From Candidatus Berkiella cookevillensis (GTDB lineage: Bacteria > Pseudomonadota > Gammaproteobacteria > Berkiellales > Berkiellaceae), in assembly GCF_001431315.2 (NCBI RefSeq), contig NZ_LKHV02000001.1:310001-374000 (forward strand): a stretch of 64,000 nucleotides of DNA, read 5' to 3'. Shown piece by piece: positions 1-8,783 of this stretch. The notes under the pieces were generated by a model, which ran no database searches, was not told where the DNA came from, and was given only the letters and a program-made list of their open reading frames with translations. Each line of letters starts with the position of its first letter. Position 1 is the stretch's first letter. The position numbers and the translations under genes were made by a program.

Positions 1-586
1 TAGAAATATTTTTGAAAATACTTTGATAAGTGTTTTTCTCTGTAGATTCATCATAATGCGCTTCTTGTGCACGAGCGATAGAATACAGTCTATGCGTTTC
101 AAGCCAAATATAACTGGGGGGGTGACGATAAATTTCAAAAGATAAAAAAATGATTCGACAGCTTTGCTGAATGGATGCATGCACAACTTCCATGAGTGTT
201 TCTTTCTTAGAAAGATTGGTATTTAAGTCTTCTAGTATTAGTTTATATTCGTTAAAAACCTCTAAGTGCAAACTGAGAATGATGCGATGCATTTCGATAA
301 TTTTTTTATTAAAAATAGGGTTTTTTCTGTATAATTTTAAAATAGATTCACAGAGAAAATTAACCGTTGGTTGTATAATCTCTAGCATTTCAAGCCGCTC
401 AAGAGGAGCAACATGGCTGTTATGTAATACGATTAGAATTTCATGGCAGGACTTAATACTTTCTTTTAGATGATTAAGTGGCAAACGGGTGCGCCATTCC
501 CTGACGTCTTGGACACTCAAAATATTATATGTGTTATCAACACGTGATGGAATAATCAGTCCTAATTTACCTTTCTCGTATTTCAT
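1..586 (-). CDS. Hypothetical helical protein, C-terminus cut by window edge
   Basis: An open frame runs leftwards from an ATG at 586 to the window edge without a stop, giving 195 codons. The product begins MKYEKGKLGLIIPSR and continues as an amphipathic, apparently all-helical chain with many Leu, Ile, Glu and Lys. The pattern PLNHLKESIKSCHEIL...PLERLEMLEIIQP, about residues 37-75, recalls from memory the N-terminal helical region of gammaproteobacterial proteins annotated as PilZ-domain or 'molecular chaperone' proteins; I cannot confirm this. No signal peptide or obvious membrane segment is visible. It points the same way as epmB, about 100 bp away. The C-terminal domain, which would decide function, lies outside the window. 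That this is a real gene is fairly sure; its role is unknown. Confidence 0.6.
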   Translation of the reverse strand, partial: MKYEKGKLGLIIPSRVDNTYNILSVQDVREWRTRLPLNHLKESIKSCHEILIVLHNSHVAPLERLEMLEIIQPTVNFLCESILKLYRKNPIFNKKIIEMHRIILSLHLEVFNEYKLILEDLNTNLSKKETLMEVVHASIQQSCRIIFLSFEIYRHPPSYIWLETHRLYSIARAQEAHYDESTEKNTYQSIFKNIS

Positions 587-688
587 AGTACACCATTAAT
601 ATAAACAGTCATTGGCGCTTGCTTGCCTATGCGTTTTAGGCCTTTTTTGATATATCGGCGGTAAATGAGAAAAGGTTATATTTTTTAT

Positions 689-1690
689 TTAAAGTGGAAC
701 TTTAGCCGGCTCGCCAGGTACTTCTTTTACAAATTTAGGCACTAAATAACCAGGTAAATGATGGCGCAATGATTGTTCAAGTGCAAATGCTTGTGTTTTA
801 TCCACCGCAAAATGTCCAGTGCCTTGAACAGCATCTAATAAGTGAACATAGTAAGGTAAAATGCCATGTGCAAACAGTTGCCAGCTCAGATCAATCAAGG
901 TTTGTGCTTTATCGTTTACGTCTTTTAAGAGCACGCTTTGATTTAAAACAGGGATTTGTGCTTGCTGTAATAAGCTTACACCGGCTTTGATTGTTGCACA
1001 TAATTCTTGTGCATGATTGACATGATAAATCATAATTTTTTTAAAGCGTGATTGATTTAACATATTCACAAAATGAGGGGTGACGCGTTCTGGAATGATA
1101 ATAGGGAAGCGCGTATGGAAGCGAATAATTTTAATATGTTGTACATCTTCTAGATATGCTAAAAACTCACCAATACGCTCATCCGGCAGCATTAAGGGAT
1201 CGCCACCGCTTAATACAATTTCTTGGATACCAGGATCAGCTTGTAAGTATGCTTTAATAGCAGGCCACGTTTTCGTGCTGACTCGATTTGCTTCATAGGG
1301 AAAGTAGCGTCTAAAACAATAGCGACAATGAACAGGACAAGATTGGGTCAGGGTGAGTAAGATACGGCTTTTGAATTTATGTAAAACGCCAGGGATGGGA
1401 TTAACGGCCTTTTCTTGTAATGGATCTTCTGTGTAGTTATGAGTTGGCAAACTCTCTTCTTTTGAGGATAACACTTGACGTAGCAAAGGATCTTGTGGGT
1501 TCGCCTTTTGCATTTTTGCCGCAAAACTCATACTGACACGCAAAGGAAAGTGCTTGTCTATTTGCCAATCCAATTGTGAAGGCTGTAACTCTAGAAATTG
1601 CAGCAATGCAGTGGGGCAGGTAATCAGCTGCTTTACAGCCTCTTGCCATGTGTTCGGCTGTTCTGTTAGAGGGGATTGCGTTATACTCAC
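689..1690 (-). CDS. epmB: EF-P (R)-beta-lysylation lysine 2,3-aminomutase EpmB
   Basis: Radical SAM enzyme that converts L-alpha-lysine to (R)-beta-lysine for attachment to elongation factor P. The 333-residue length is close to E. coli EpmB (342). The SAM [4Fe-4S] motif is C118-x3-C122-x2-C125 (SCPVHCRYCFRRYFPY), followed by the GGDP motif (VLSGGDPLML) typical of lysine 2,3-aminomutases. The C-terminal segment ends in PKFVKEVPGEPAKVPL, as in family members. It diverges from efp across 66 bp, the classical arrangement, and epmA lies just beyond efp, so all the enzymes of basic EF-P modification are encoded here. Start is the ATG at 1690. Confidence 0.95.
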   Translation of the reverse strand: MSITQSPLTEQPNTWQEAVKQLITCPTALLQFLELQPSQLDWQIDKHFPLRVSMSFAAKMQKANPQDPLLRQVLSSKEESLPTHNYTEDPLQEKAVNPIPGVLHKFKSRILLTLTQSCPVHCRYCFRRYFPYEANRVSTKTWPAIKAYLQADPGIQEIVLSGGDPLMLPDERIGEFLAYLEDVQHIKIIRFHTRFPIIIPERVTPHFVNMLNQSRFKKIMIYHVNHAQELCATIKAGVSLLQQAQIPVLNQSVLLKDVNDKAQTLIDLSWQLFAHGILPYYVHLLDAVQGTGHFAVDKTQAFALEQSLRHHLPGYLVPKFVKEVPGEPAKVPL

Positions 1691-1756
1691 GGAAATTTTT
1701 ATCTCACAATAGTCAGAATCCCAATCTTAACAAGTTTTTAGGGGGCGAGCGAGCAA

Positions 1757-2326
1757 ATGGCAACATACAGTACTAATGAATTCAAAAGTGGCATGAAAAT
1801 CATGTTAGAAGGTGATCCCTATAGCATCTTGGAAAATGAGTTTGTAAAACCTGGTAAAGGGCAAGCTTTCAACCGTGTTAGATTGCGCAACTTAAAGAAT
1901 GGTCGTGTTTTAGAGAAGACTTTTAAATCCGGTGATACCGTTGAAGCAGCTGATGTGGTAGACGTGGATATGCAATATTTGTATTTCGATGGTGAGCGTT
2001 GGCATTTTATGCAACAAGAAAGCTATGAGCAATATGAAGTCGATGAAAAAGTAACAGCAGATAGTGCGAAGTGGCTCAAAGAACAAGATATGTGTGTGGT
2101 TACACTTTGGAATGGTATACCTTTAGCTGTGGCACCACCTAATTTTGTTCATTTAACCGTGACAGAAACCGATCCTGGCGTACGAGGTGACACCTCTGGT
2201 GGTGGTGGCAAACCCGCAACCTTAGAAACAGGGGCCGTTGTACGTGTACCTTTATTTATTCAAATTGGTGATTGCCTTAAAGTGGATACGAGAACAGGTG
2301 AGTACGTTTCTCGTTCTAAAGAATAG
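1757..2326 (+). CDS. efp: Translation elongation factor P
   Basis: EF-P binds stalled ribosomes between the P and E sites and relieves pausing at consecutive prolines. The 189-residue product matches E. coli EF-P along its length: [16 protein letters not shown] at the N-terminus, the modification loop VKPGKGQAF with the target lysine at K34, and the C-terminal OB fold with [14 protein letters not shown] and [15 protein letters not shown]34 is where EpmA attaches beta-lysine made by EpmB, and both genes flank this one. Start is the ATG at 1757. The gene has a divergent promoter region with epmB and is followed by a dispersed repeat. Confidence 0.98.
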   Translation: MATYSTNEFKSGMKIMLEGDPYSILENEFVKPGKGQAFNRVRLRNLKNGRVLEKTFKSGDTVEAADVVDVDMQYLYFDGERWHFMQQESYEQYEVDEKVTADSAKWLKEQDMCVVTLWNGIPLAVAPPNFVHLTVTETDPGVRGDTSGGGGKPATLETGAVVRVPLFIQIGDCLKVDTRTGEYVSRSKE

Positions 2327-2415
2327 TCACTCTTCACCTAAACATCCACTGCTGTTAATGCTCTTCCTTTGCAGCAAACGTTTGATATTTAGTTTAAGCT
2401 TGGAACTTGCTCGTA

Positions 2416-2552
2416 CCTTCTCCTGTTGACGGGAGAAGGTGGCGCGAAGCGACGGATGAGGGTAGATAAAGAGTAGTTCACACGCTACATTTAATTTAAC
2501 CCTCACTCGCCCTTCAAAATTGGTAGAGGGGAAAATATTCGCTACGCGAACA
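2416..2552. repeat. Dispersed REP-like repeat (copy A)
   Basis: This intergenic block between efp and epmA starts with a hairpin (CCTTCTCC ... GGAGAAGG, 2416-2439) that could terminate efp. It ends with the core AAAATTGGTAGAGG...ATTCGCTACGCGAA (2516-2551). The same core occurs at about 34943-34980 and, inverted, at about 60519-60558. The remaining bases of the 309-bp gap are AT-rich; I see no gene in them. Confidence 0.65.
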
Positions 2553-2635
2553 AATAAAAATTCTAATATATCTTTATTAGTTATATTTTCGGTTACGTTC
2601 TTACCTTTTATTTATAACTTATACATGAAAACCAC

Positions 2636-3586
2636 ATGACAGAAAAAATAACCTGGCAATCTGCCGCTACCAATACTGCACTTAAGCAAAGAGCACAATT
2701 TTTAAGAGATATCCGAGGCTTTTTTGAATCTCGCAATGTCTGTGAGGTGGACACACCCGTATTGATGCAAGGCGTGAATACAGATCCCTTTATTGATGCT
2801 TTTAATGTAGCAGATAGATATTTGCAAACCTCTCCAGAGTTTGCAATGAAGCGTTTGCTTGCCCAAGGAATAGGATCTATTTATTACTTAGGCAAAGCTT
2901 TTCGTAATGAAGAAATGGGACGCTATCATAATCCTGAATTTACGATGTTAGAATGGTATAGGCCAGGTTGGGATCATCAAGCGTTGATTGAAGAAGTAAA
3001 TGCGCTCTTTATGCAACTTCTAGATACACCTAAGGCACAGATCCGATCCTATGCACAATTGTTTGAAAGCATAGAGGTCAATCCACATCAGGCAGATGTA
3101 GCAACTTTAAAAGAAGCGGCGTTGCGTTTGCAACTTGCAGAAGTGCCTTTTTCTGATTTAGATCGAAATGGTTGGTTAGATTGGTTATTTTCGCAAGCAA
3201 TTGAGCCTACGATGGATCCTGATGAACTGTTAATTGTGACTGATTTTCCAGTACATTGTGCACAACTAGCAAAATTGATTCCACATCCTATTCACGACAA
3301 AGTAGCAGCGCGCTTTGAAGTTTTTTACAAAGGTATGGAATTAGCAAATGGCTATTTTGAGTTAAGCGATCCCAATGAACAACGCAAGCGTTTTGTCGAA
3401 GACAATCAGAAACGTCATGCGCATCAGTTGTCTATGATGCCGGTTGATGAAAAATTACTGGCTGCATTATCTGTGGGTATTGGGGATGTCAGTGGTGTTG
3501 CAGTAGGGGTGGATAGATTGCTTATGATTAAATTAGGTGCTAGCCACATCAAAGAAGTTCTACCATTTTACTGGGAATATTCTTAA
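2636..3586 (+). CDS. epmA: EF-P--lysine lysyltransferase EpmA (GenX/PoxA)
   Basis: Truncated class II lysyl-tRNA-synthetase paralogue that activates (R)-beta-lysine and transfers it to K34 of EF-P. At 316 residues it is the catalytic domain only, with no anticodon-binding domain, which separates it from LysS. Class II motif 2 is visible in YLGKAFRNEEMGRYHNPEFTML, the amino-acid pocket in GMELANGYFELSDPNEQRKRF, and motif 3 in GDVSGVAVGVDRLLMIKLGA. It lies next to efp and epmB. Start is the ATG at 2636, without a strong Shine-Dalgarno. The TAA stop overlaps the left TA and first base of a short MITE that probably also ends transcription. Confidence 0.95.
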   Translation: MTEKITWQSAATNTALKQRAQFLRDIRGFFESRNVCEVDTPVLMQGVNTDPFIDAFNVADRYLQTSPEFAMKRLLAQGIGSIYYLGKAFRNEEMGRYHNPEFTMLEWYRPGWDHQALIEEVNALFMQLLDTPKAQIRSYAQLFESIEVNPHQADVATLKEAALRLQLAEVPFSDLDRNGWLDWLFSQAIEPTMDPDELLIVTDFPVHCAQLAKLIPHPIHDKVAARFEVFYKGMELANGYFELSDPNEQRKRFVEDNQKRHAHQLSMMPVDEKLLAALSVGIGDVSGVAVGVDRLLMIKLGASHIKEVLPFYWEYS

Positions 3587-3631
3587 AAACTGTCTCAAAA
3601 ATAGTAATTTTCTGTTTTGAGACAGCTTCTA
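3584..3631. repeat. Short TA-flanked palindromic MITE, likely bidirectional terminator
   Basis: A 44-bp element (3586-3629) with terminal inverted repeats (AAAACTGTCTCAAAAATAG and GAAGCTGTCTCAAAAC), bordered by TA on both sides (3584-3585, 3630-3631). The stem CTGTCTCAAAA/TTTTGAGACAG lies between the convergent genes epmA and psd, so the RNA hairpin can terminate both. The same ends are found in the full copy at 10954-11099 and the partial copy at 47840-47912. The element supplies the last base of the epmA stop codon. Confidence 0.75.
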
Positions 3632-3634
3632 TGA

Positions 3635-4480
3635 TTAGAAAGTAGCGATAGATTCACCCATCAGAATGCTTTGGTTATTTTTAAGTGTTTCAAGTGATTT
3701 GATATGCTTTTCAAATAATACAATCGCAGTACTGCCCATAGCAAAATGTCCTACTTCTTGGCCACGCGCGATTTTGACTGCATTTGGTTTATAGTCGACT
3801 TCTTTCATTTGCCCATCGTTTCCGGGGGCTACTTTGCCCATCCAACTGGTATGTATATTTCCAACCAGCATTGCGCCGACCAAGATCACTACGAATTTTC
3901 CACACTCACCTTCAAAAAAAGCAACAACACGTTCATTGCGCGCAAAAATATGCTCCACATGCTCAGCGGTTGATTGATTGACTGAAAATAAACGCCCAGG
4001 AATGTAGCGCATTTTTAATAAATTGCCTGTGCAAGGCATGTGCACACGGTGATAATTATAGGGCGCTAGATAAAAGCAATAATAATGACCATTGCTAAAG
4101 GTTTGCGATAAATCATCTTTACGCCCAAGGAGTGATGACAGTACATAAGCGTGATTTTTGGCACGTAATAAGGTGTCTTCTTCGATGCGTCCAAATTGAT
4201 ACAATGTAGAGTCCGCTGGCGAGATTAAATGTTGTGGATTTTCTGAGATAGGTCTAGCATCTTCTTTTAGTTTTCGTGTGAAAAAATCATTAAAGGATTT
4301 GTAAGCATAGGGATCTTCAATCTGAGCTTCAGACATATCAACATGGTATCGACTTAAAAAATAGCGAATTAAATGGTTCTTAAGCTTTGGCCGTTTTGAA
4401 TTTGCAAGTAAGCCTGCAAAGCGAGATAAGCCATGCTGAGGGACCAAATACTGACGCCAGACATCATACGGAACGCTCAC
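3635..4480 (-). CDS. psd: Phosphatidylserine decarboxylase proenzyme
   Basis: Pyruvoyl-dependent inner-membrane enzyme that converts phosphatidylserine to phosphatidylethanolamine. The self-processing site is the GST of GHFAMGSTAIVLFE near the C-terminus; the serine becomes the pyruvoyl group of the small alpha chain. The conserved catalytic region YNYHRVHMPCTG is present. I place the start at a GTG at 4480 (VSVPYDVWRQYLVPQHGLSRFAG) because it aligns residue for residue with the E. coli N-terminus and an AAGGG lies 8 bases upstream. Extensions to an ATG at 4516 or a TTG at 4534 are open but add residues not usual in the family. It is convergent with epmA and divergent from orn. Confidence 0.94.
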   Translation of the reverse strand: MSVPYDVWRQYLVPQHGLSRFAGLLANSKRPKLKNHLIRYFLSRYHVDMSEAQIEDPYAYKSFNDFFTRKLKEDARPISENPQHLISPADSTLYQFGRIEEDTLLRAKNHAYVLSSLLGRKDDLSQTFSNGHYYCFYLAPYNYHRVHMPCTGNLLKMRYIPGRLFSVNQSTAEHVEHIFARNERVVAFFEGECGKFVVILVGAMLVGNIHTSWMGKVAPGNDGQMKEVDYKPNAVKIARGQEVGHFAMGSTAIVLFEKHIKSLETLKNNQSILMGESIATF

Positions 4481-4757
4481 AGATATAACCCTTATTTTTG
4501 AAGTTAACCAACCCATTTTGTTGGCATAGCCCAATCTTATACCATATTTTTATAAAGTTTAAGTATCGTGCTTGCTAGATGCTTGGCTTTGCTGTTTCAG
4601 ACTACATTTTTAATTTAAAGATATTGCTGAGGCTGAGGTAAAATAGACAATGGATATTAATAACAAGCTAGAAAACTGATTATTATCATCGCAAATGTAT
4701 CTTAGTTGCAAAAGACACAATGTCGAGAGAGATAAGATTATTGAATTGAGAGGAAAG

Positions 4758-5321
4758 ATGGAAAGTAAAAGCCAACGCTTTATTTGGGTCGATTTAGAAA
4801 TGACAGGGCTCGATCCACAAGTTGATCATATTTTAGAGATGGCAACGATCATTACAGATGGTAATTTAGATCTTGTTGCAGAAGGCCCGAATATTGCTAT
4901 TTATCAGCCAGAAACTGTTTTAAGCAAAATGGGTGAATGGTGTACAAATCAACATACAAAATCTGGACTTGTTGCTAGAGTGAAAGAAAGCAAAATATCT
5001 TTACAAGATGCACAACGCTTAACGCTTGATTTCATTAAGCAGCATGTTGGCGAAAGAATGTCTCCCATGTGTGGTAACACGATTTATCAAGATAGAAGAT
5101 TTTTGTATCAATGGATGCCAGAGTTGGAAGCCTATTTCCATTATCGTAATTTAGATGTAAGCACGATCAAAGAATTAGCCAAAATATGGGCACCAACCGT
5201 ACATAAAGGTATTGTGAAAACGGGTACGCACCTTGCTTTGGAAGATATAAAAGAATCTATCGCAGAACTTAAGTTTTACCGTGATAATTTCTTTAAACTA
5301 GAGATTGAAACCACAGGATAG
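4758..5321 (+). CDS. orn: Oligoribonuclease
   Basis: DnaQ-fold 3'-to-5' exonuclease that degrades 2-5-nt RNAs and pGpG, the last step of RNA and c-di-GMP turnover. DEDDh motifs are visible: [13 protein letters not shown] (Exo I, D and E), [25 protein letters not shown] (Exo II) and [18 protein letters not shown] (Exo III, H and D). The start at 4758 ([10 protein letters not shown]) follows GAGAGGAAAG and gives 187 residues, near the E. coli length of 181; an upstream in-frame ATG at 4695 would add 21 residues of unlikely sequence. It sits opposite psd, and nnr follows after 6 bp. Confidence 0.96.
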   Translation: MESKSQRFIWVDLEMTGLDPQVDHILEMATIITDGNLDLVAEGPNIAIYQPETVLSKMGEWCTNQHTKSGLVARVKESKISLQDAQRLTLDFIKQHVGERMSPMCGNTIYQDRRFLYQWMPELEAYFHYRNLDVSTIKELAKIWAPTVHKGIVKTGTHLALEDIKESIAELKFYRDNFFKLEIETTG

Positions 5322-5327
5322 TGATAC

Positions 5328-6836
5328 ATGGAAAGCCTTCCAACATCGCTTTATACGGCACAAGCCGTGAGAGAAATTGATCATGTGGCAATTGCGCACG
5401 AGAAAATATCTGCTTATACCTTGATGAGCCGTGCAGGACAAACAGCGTTTGAGATTTTTAAGAAGCGTTGGCCCATGGCTCAGAAAATCCTTGTATGTTG
5501 TGGTTCGGGCAACAATGGGGGAGATGGCTTTGTTTTTGCACGAATTGCCCAAGCGGCTGGTTTAAGCATCACTGTGTATGATGTAAAGCCAATTGATATG
5601 CAGCGCTTAAGTGTAGAAGCGCGACAAGCAAGAGAGGCATGGTTAAGCAGTGGACACGCTGTATCTCCTTTTAATGAGATTGATTTTTTAGAAGTTGATG
5701 TTGTTATTGATGCTATTTTAGGTACTGGCTTGCAAAATGAATTGGATGAGGCTTATGTTCGCGCAATTACCATAGTCAATCAAGCCAAAGCACAGCAAGG
5801 GATCGGGGTTTTTGCTTTAGATGTGCCTAGTGGTTTAAATGCTGATACGGGCACAATATCGACCGTTGCCATCAAAGCAGATGTTACTTTGACCTTTATC
5901 GGTCTTAAAATAGGTCTATTCTGTGCAGATGCTTATGATTGGGTAGGACAGTTATATTTCGATGATTTGGGTGTGGATGCCTCTGTCTATCGTATTGTGC
6001 GACCACGTGCACACCGATTTGATTATGAAACAATACAAGAGAAGTTACCTTTAAAAAAGTTAACACAACACAAAGGACAAAATGGCCATGTGTTGGTTAT
6101 CGGGGGGGGAGAGATCCATTATAGTGGCGCTGCTTGTTTGTGCGCTGAAGCCGCTTATCGCAGTGGCGCTGGTCTTGTATCCGTTGTTGTGTCGCCAGAA
6201 GCATTGCCACTTATGGCAAGAGCGGCACCTGAGTTAATGATTTATCCTTTAGTGAAATTCTCAGAATTAGAAACGCTTATTGAGAAAGCAGATGTGATTG
6301 TGATAGGGCCTGGTTTGGGACAAAATAAGTGGTCAAAACGTGTCTTCTCTCTTGTGAAAACAGTGCATCATAAACCACTCATTGTAGATGCGGATGCCTT
6401 AAATTTATTGGCTTGCGATCCTATGCATAACCCTCATTGGATTTTAACACCTCATCCCGGTGAGGCAAGTCGTTTACTCAATCATTCAATTACTGATGTA
6501 CAATCCGAGCGCAGCAGTGCAATAGAAGCACTCCAGCAAAAATTGGGTGGGGTTATTGTCTTAAAAGGCGCTGGCACACTCATTAAAAGTGCAGATAGGC
6601 CACCTTTTTTATATAGCGAAGCATTGCCCGTATTAGCAACGGCGGGTACAGGAGATGTTTTGGCGGGTATCATTGCTGGGCTGCGAGCCCAAGGTCTCTC
6701 TTCTTTAGAGGCCAGTCAATGTGGGGTTGCTGTGCACGGACAAGCTGCCAAGCAAGAGCAAGTATTAGGCGATAGAGGGATGATGGCCAGTGATTTATTT
6801 TTGCATATCCGATCATTATTAAGTATTTGTTCATGA
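5328..6836 (+). CDS. nnr: Bifunctional NAD(P)H-hydrate epimerase/dehydratase
   Basis: Repairs hydrated NAD(P)H. The N-terminal YjeF domain (about 1-215) epimerises R- and S-NAD(P)HX; the C-terminal ADP-dependent dehydratase domain (about 230-500) restores NAD(P)H. Visible motifs are GSGNNGGDGFVFAR and ALDVPSGLNADTG in the epimerase half, and LTPHPGEASRLL and ATAGTGDVLAGIIAGL in the carbohydrate-kinase-like half. The 502-residue length is normal for the fused protein. The gene is tightly packed between orn (6 bp) and tsaE (ATGA overlap), as in E. coli. Confidence 0.96.
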   Translation: MESLPTSLYTAQAVREIDHVAIAHEKISAYTLMSRAGQTAFEIFKKRWPMAQKILVCCGSGNNGGDGFVFARIAQAAGLSITVYDVKPIDMQRLSVEARQAREAWLSSGHAVSPFNEIDFLEVDVVIDAILGTGLQNELDEAYVRAITIVNQAKAQQGIGVFALDVPSGLNADTGTISTVAIKADVTLTFIGLKIGLFCADAYDWVGQLYFDDLGVDASVYRIVRPRAHRFDYETIQEKLPLKKLTQHKGQNGHVLVIGGGEIHYSGAACLCAEAAYRSGAGLVSVVVSPEALPLMARAAPELMIYPLVKFSELETLIEKADVIVIGPGLGQNKWSKRVFSLVKTVHHKPLIVDADALNLLACDPMHNPHWILTPHPGEASRLLNHSITDVQSERSSAIEALQQKLGGVIVLKGAGTLIKSADRPPFLYSEALPVLATAGTGDVLAGIIAGLRAQGLSSLEASQCGVAVHGQAAKQEQVLGDRGMMASDLFLHIRSLLSICS

Positions 6837-7309
6837 TAAATTTTGTGCAACGAGAATATATCTTAAAAGAGGAGGCAAATGTTTTAGCATTGGCTAAAAT
6901 GCTGGTGCTTGCCTTACAAGAAAAGAATATAAATTCACTGGTGATCTTTCTCAAAGGAGATTTAGGTGCAGGTAAAACGACATTTACACGAGGCTTTTTG
7001 AATGGGCTTGCCTTTAATGGCACAGTAAAATCACCAACCTATACCTTAGTCGAACCTTATGAGCTTCAAGGCCAGCAACTCTATCACATGGATCTCTATA
7101 GACTTCAAGATGAGGTGGCATTGGAAGAAATGGGAATTGCAGAATATTTCCAAGAGGAAGCGTACTTTTTAATTGAATGGCCGCTCGAAAACAGCCGTAT
7201 TTTGCCACAACCAGATTGGGTTATTTGCTTTCACATGATGGCAAAGGGTAGAAAATTGAACATACAAGCGATGAGTGAGAAAGGTAATGTTGCTTTACAG
7301 AATATATAG
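6833..7309 (+). CDS. tsaE: tRNA t6A biosynthesis ATPase TsaE
   Basis: ATPase subunit of the TsaB-TsaD-TsaE complex that makes N6-threonylcarbamoyladenosine at position 37 of ANN-decoding tRNAs. The Walker A motif GDLGAGKTT is at about residues 42-50; KSPTYTLVEPYE and YHMDLYRL follow, and FLIEWPLEN is the family's terminal motif. The start at 6833 overlaps the nnr stop as ATGA; a TTG two codons earlier is also open. Length is 158 residues, as expected. amiB begins within its last codons, so nnr-tsaE-amiB are probably cotranscribed. Confidence 0.95.
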   Translation: MINFVQREYILKEEANVLALAKMLVLALQEKNINSLVIFLKGDLGAGKTTFTRGFLNGLAFNGTVKSPTYTLVEPYELQGQQLYHMDLYRLQDEVALEEMGIAEYFQEEAYFLIEWPLENSRILPQPDWVICFHMMAKGRKLNIQAMSEKGNVALQNI

Positions 7310-8732
7310 CACTAAGTCATTTTTAAGTCTTTTCGTTTTCTCAATGGCATTGGTGTTTTTGGGTATGCGTCTTGCTATGGGGGCTACAACCATTCAGGGA
7401 GCACGTGTATGGGCTGCACCTGACAATACGCGTGTTGTTTTTGATATTTCTGATCAAGTGGAATATAAATTATTTACTTTAAGCAATCCAAATCGTGTTG
7501 TGATTGATTTCAAAAATGCAGATTGGAAAGCTAAAGGTGCACCTCAGCTGAATGACTCCAATATCAAAAGCTTTAGGCATGGGGTTCGTGACACGCATGA
7601 TCTAAGAGTGGTATTCGATTTGCATGAAGCCGCAAAGCCAAAAAGTTTTATACTGGCACCCAACAAGACTTATGGCCATCGCTTGGTTCTTGATTTAGAA
7701 AGCACAACGAAGAAAAGCGTAGAGAAGGGTATAGAAAAGAATACCGAGCAGATAATATCAGTACCTGAAGTATCATCGTCATTACCGACTCCTATTAAGC
7801 GACCTCAAAAACAACAGAATAATAAGCGCTATATTGTTGCCATTGATCCAGGGCATGGAGGAGAAGATCCTGGTGCTGTGGGTAGAAGATTTAAAACCAA
7901 AGAAAAAGACATTGTTTTACAAGTCGCGAGAATGCTAGAAAGAAAGGTGAATGAAACACCTGGATTACAAGCTTTCCTGATTCGAAATGGTGACTATTAT
8001 GTTGGATTGCGGCAGAGAATAAACAAAGCCAGAGGGCAAGGTGCCGATCTTTTTGTGTCGATACATGCTGATTCATTTAAAGATTCAAAAGCAACAGGCG
8101 CATCAGTTTTTATCTTATCAGAGAAAGGAGCAAGTAGTGAGGCCGCTCGTTGGTTAGCAGAATCTGAAAATAGAGCTGATTTAATAGGTGGTATTAGTTT
8201 AGATGATAAAGGGGATGTGTTGGCACAGGTGCTGCTTGATTTATCTCAATCTGCGACAAAGGCTGCGAGTTATGAATTAGGGCAATCTGTCTTAAATAGT
8301 TTAGGGCGTGTGACTAATTTGCATAAAGCGTCTGTGCAGCAGGCTGGTTTTGCTGTTTTAAAATCACCCGATATACCTTCTATTTTAGTAGAAGTAGGCT
8401 TTCTCTCTAATCATATTGGAGAAGAAAATCTACGCAAGGCGGCGCACCAAGAAAAAATAGCAAGTGCATTGTTAGAAGGTGTAAAAGCATATTTTGCGCA
8501 CCGTGGACAACCTCTGAATAAACCCGTGCCTAAGCAAATGGATGGGGGGCAAATCGCAAAAGTATATAAAGCGCATAAAGTACATGAAGTCAAATCAGGT
8601 GAGACTTTGCAAAAAATAGCACTTCGGTATAAAACCAGCACAACAGCGATTGTGTCACATAACCGCTTGAAATCTCATATTCTCCAAGTCGGGCAACAAC
8701 TCAAAATCCCTGCTGAATCATCAGCAGGTTAA
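7287..8732 (+). CDS. amiB: N-acetylmuramoyl-L-alanine amidase with AMIN and LysM domains
   Basis: Periplasmic zinc amidase that cleaves the peptide stem from septal peptidoglycan during daughter-cell separation. In order: an N-terminal signal sequence (FLSLFVFSMALVFLG), an AMIN domain (about 35-130), a basic linker, an Amidase_3 domain with zinc and catalytic motifs AIDPGHGGEDPG, SIHADSF and ILVEVGFLSN, and a C-terminal LysM repeat (VKSGETLQKIALRYKTS...LQVGQQLKIP). That layout matches E. coli AmiB. The start is uncertain between GTG 7275, ATG 7287 and TTG 7290; all overlap the end of tsaE. mutL follows. Confidence 0.93.
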   Translation: MLLYRIYSTKSFLSLFVFSMALVFLGMRLAMGATTIQGARVWAAPDNTRVVFDISDQVEYKLFTLSNPNRVVIDFKNADWKAKGAPQLNDSNIKSFRHGVRDTHDLRVVFDLHEAAKPKSFILAPNKTYGHRLVLDLESTTKKSVEKGIEKNTEQIISVPEVSSSLPTPIKRPQKQQNNKRYIVAIDPGHGGEDPGAVGRRFKTKEKDIVLQVARMLERKVNETPGLQAFLIRNGDYYVGLRQRINKARGQGADLFVSIHADSFKDSKATGASVFILSEKGASSEAARWLAESENRADLIGGISLDDKGDVLAQVLLDLSQSATKAASYELGQSVLNSLGRVTNLHKASVQQAGFAVLKSPDIPSILVEVGFLSNHIGEENLRKAAHQEKIASALLEGVKAYFAHRGQPLNKPVPKQMDGGQIAKVYKAHKVHEVKSGETLQKIALRYKTSTTAIVSHNRLKSHILQVGQQLKIPAESSAG

Positions 8733-8783
8733 GGCACACTATGAGAAGTAACTACTTGTTCTATAGACAAAGGAGAAGGTTCA

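Noticed and set aside
171..473. Plus-strand 100-codon frame near the left edge
   Set aside because: It is antisense to a better, 195-codon minus-strand frame that reaches the edge, starts with ATG and has the composition of a real protein.
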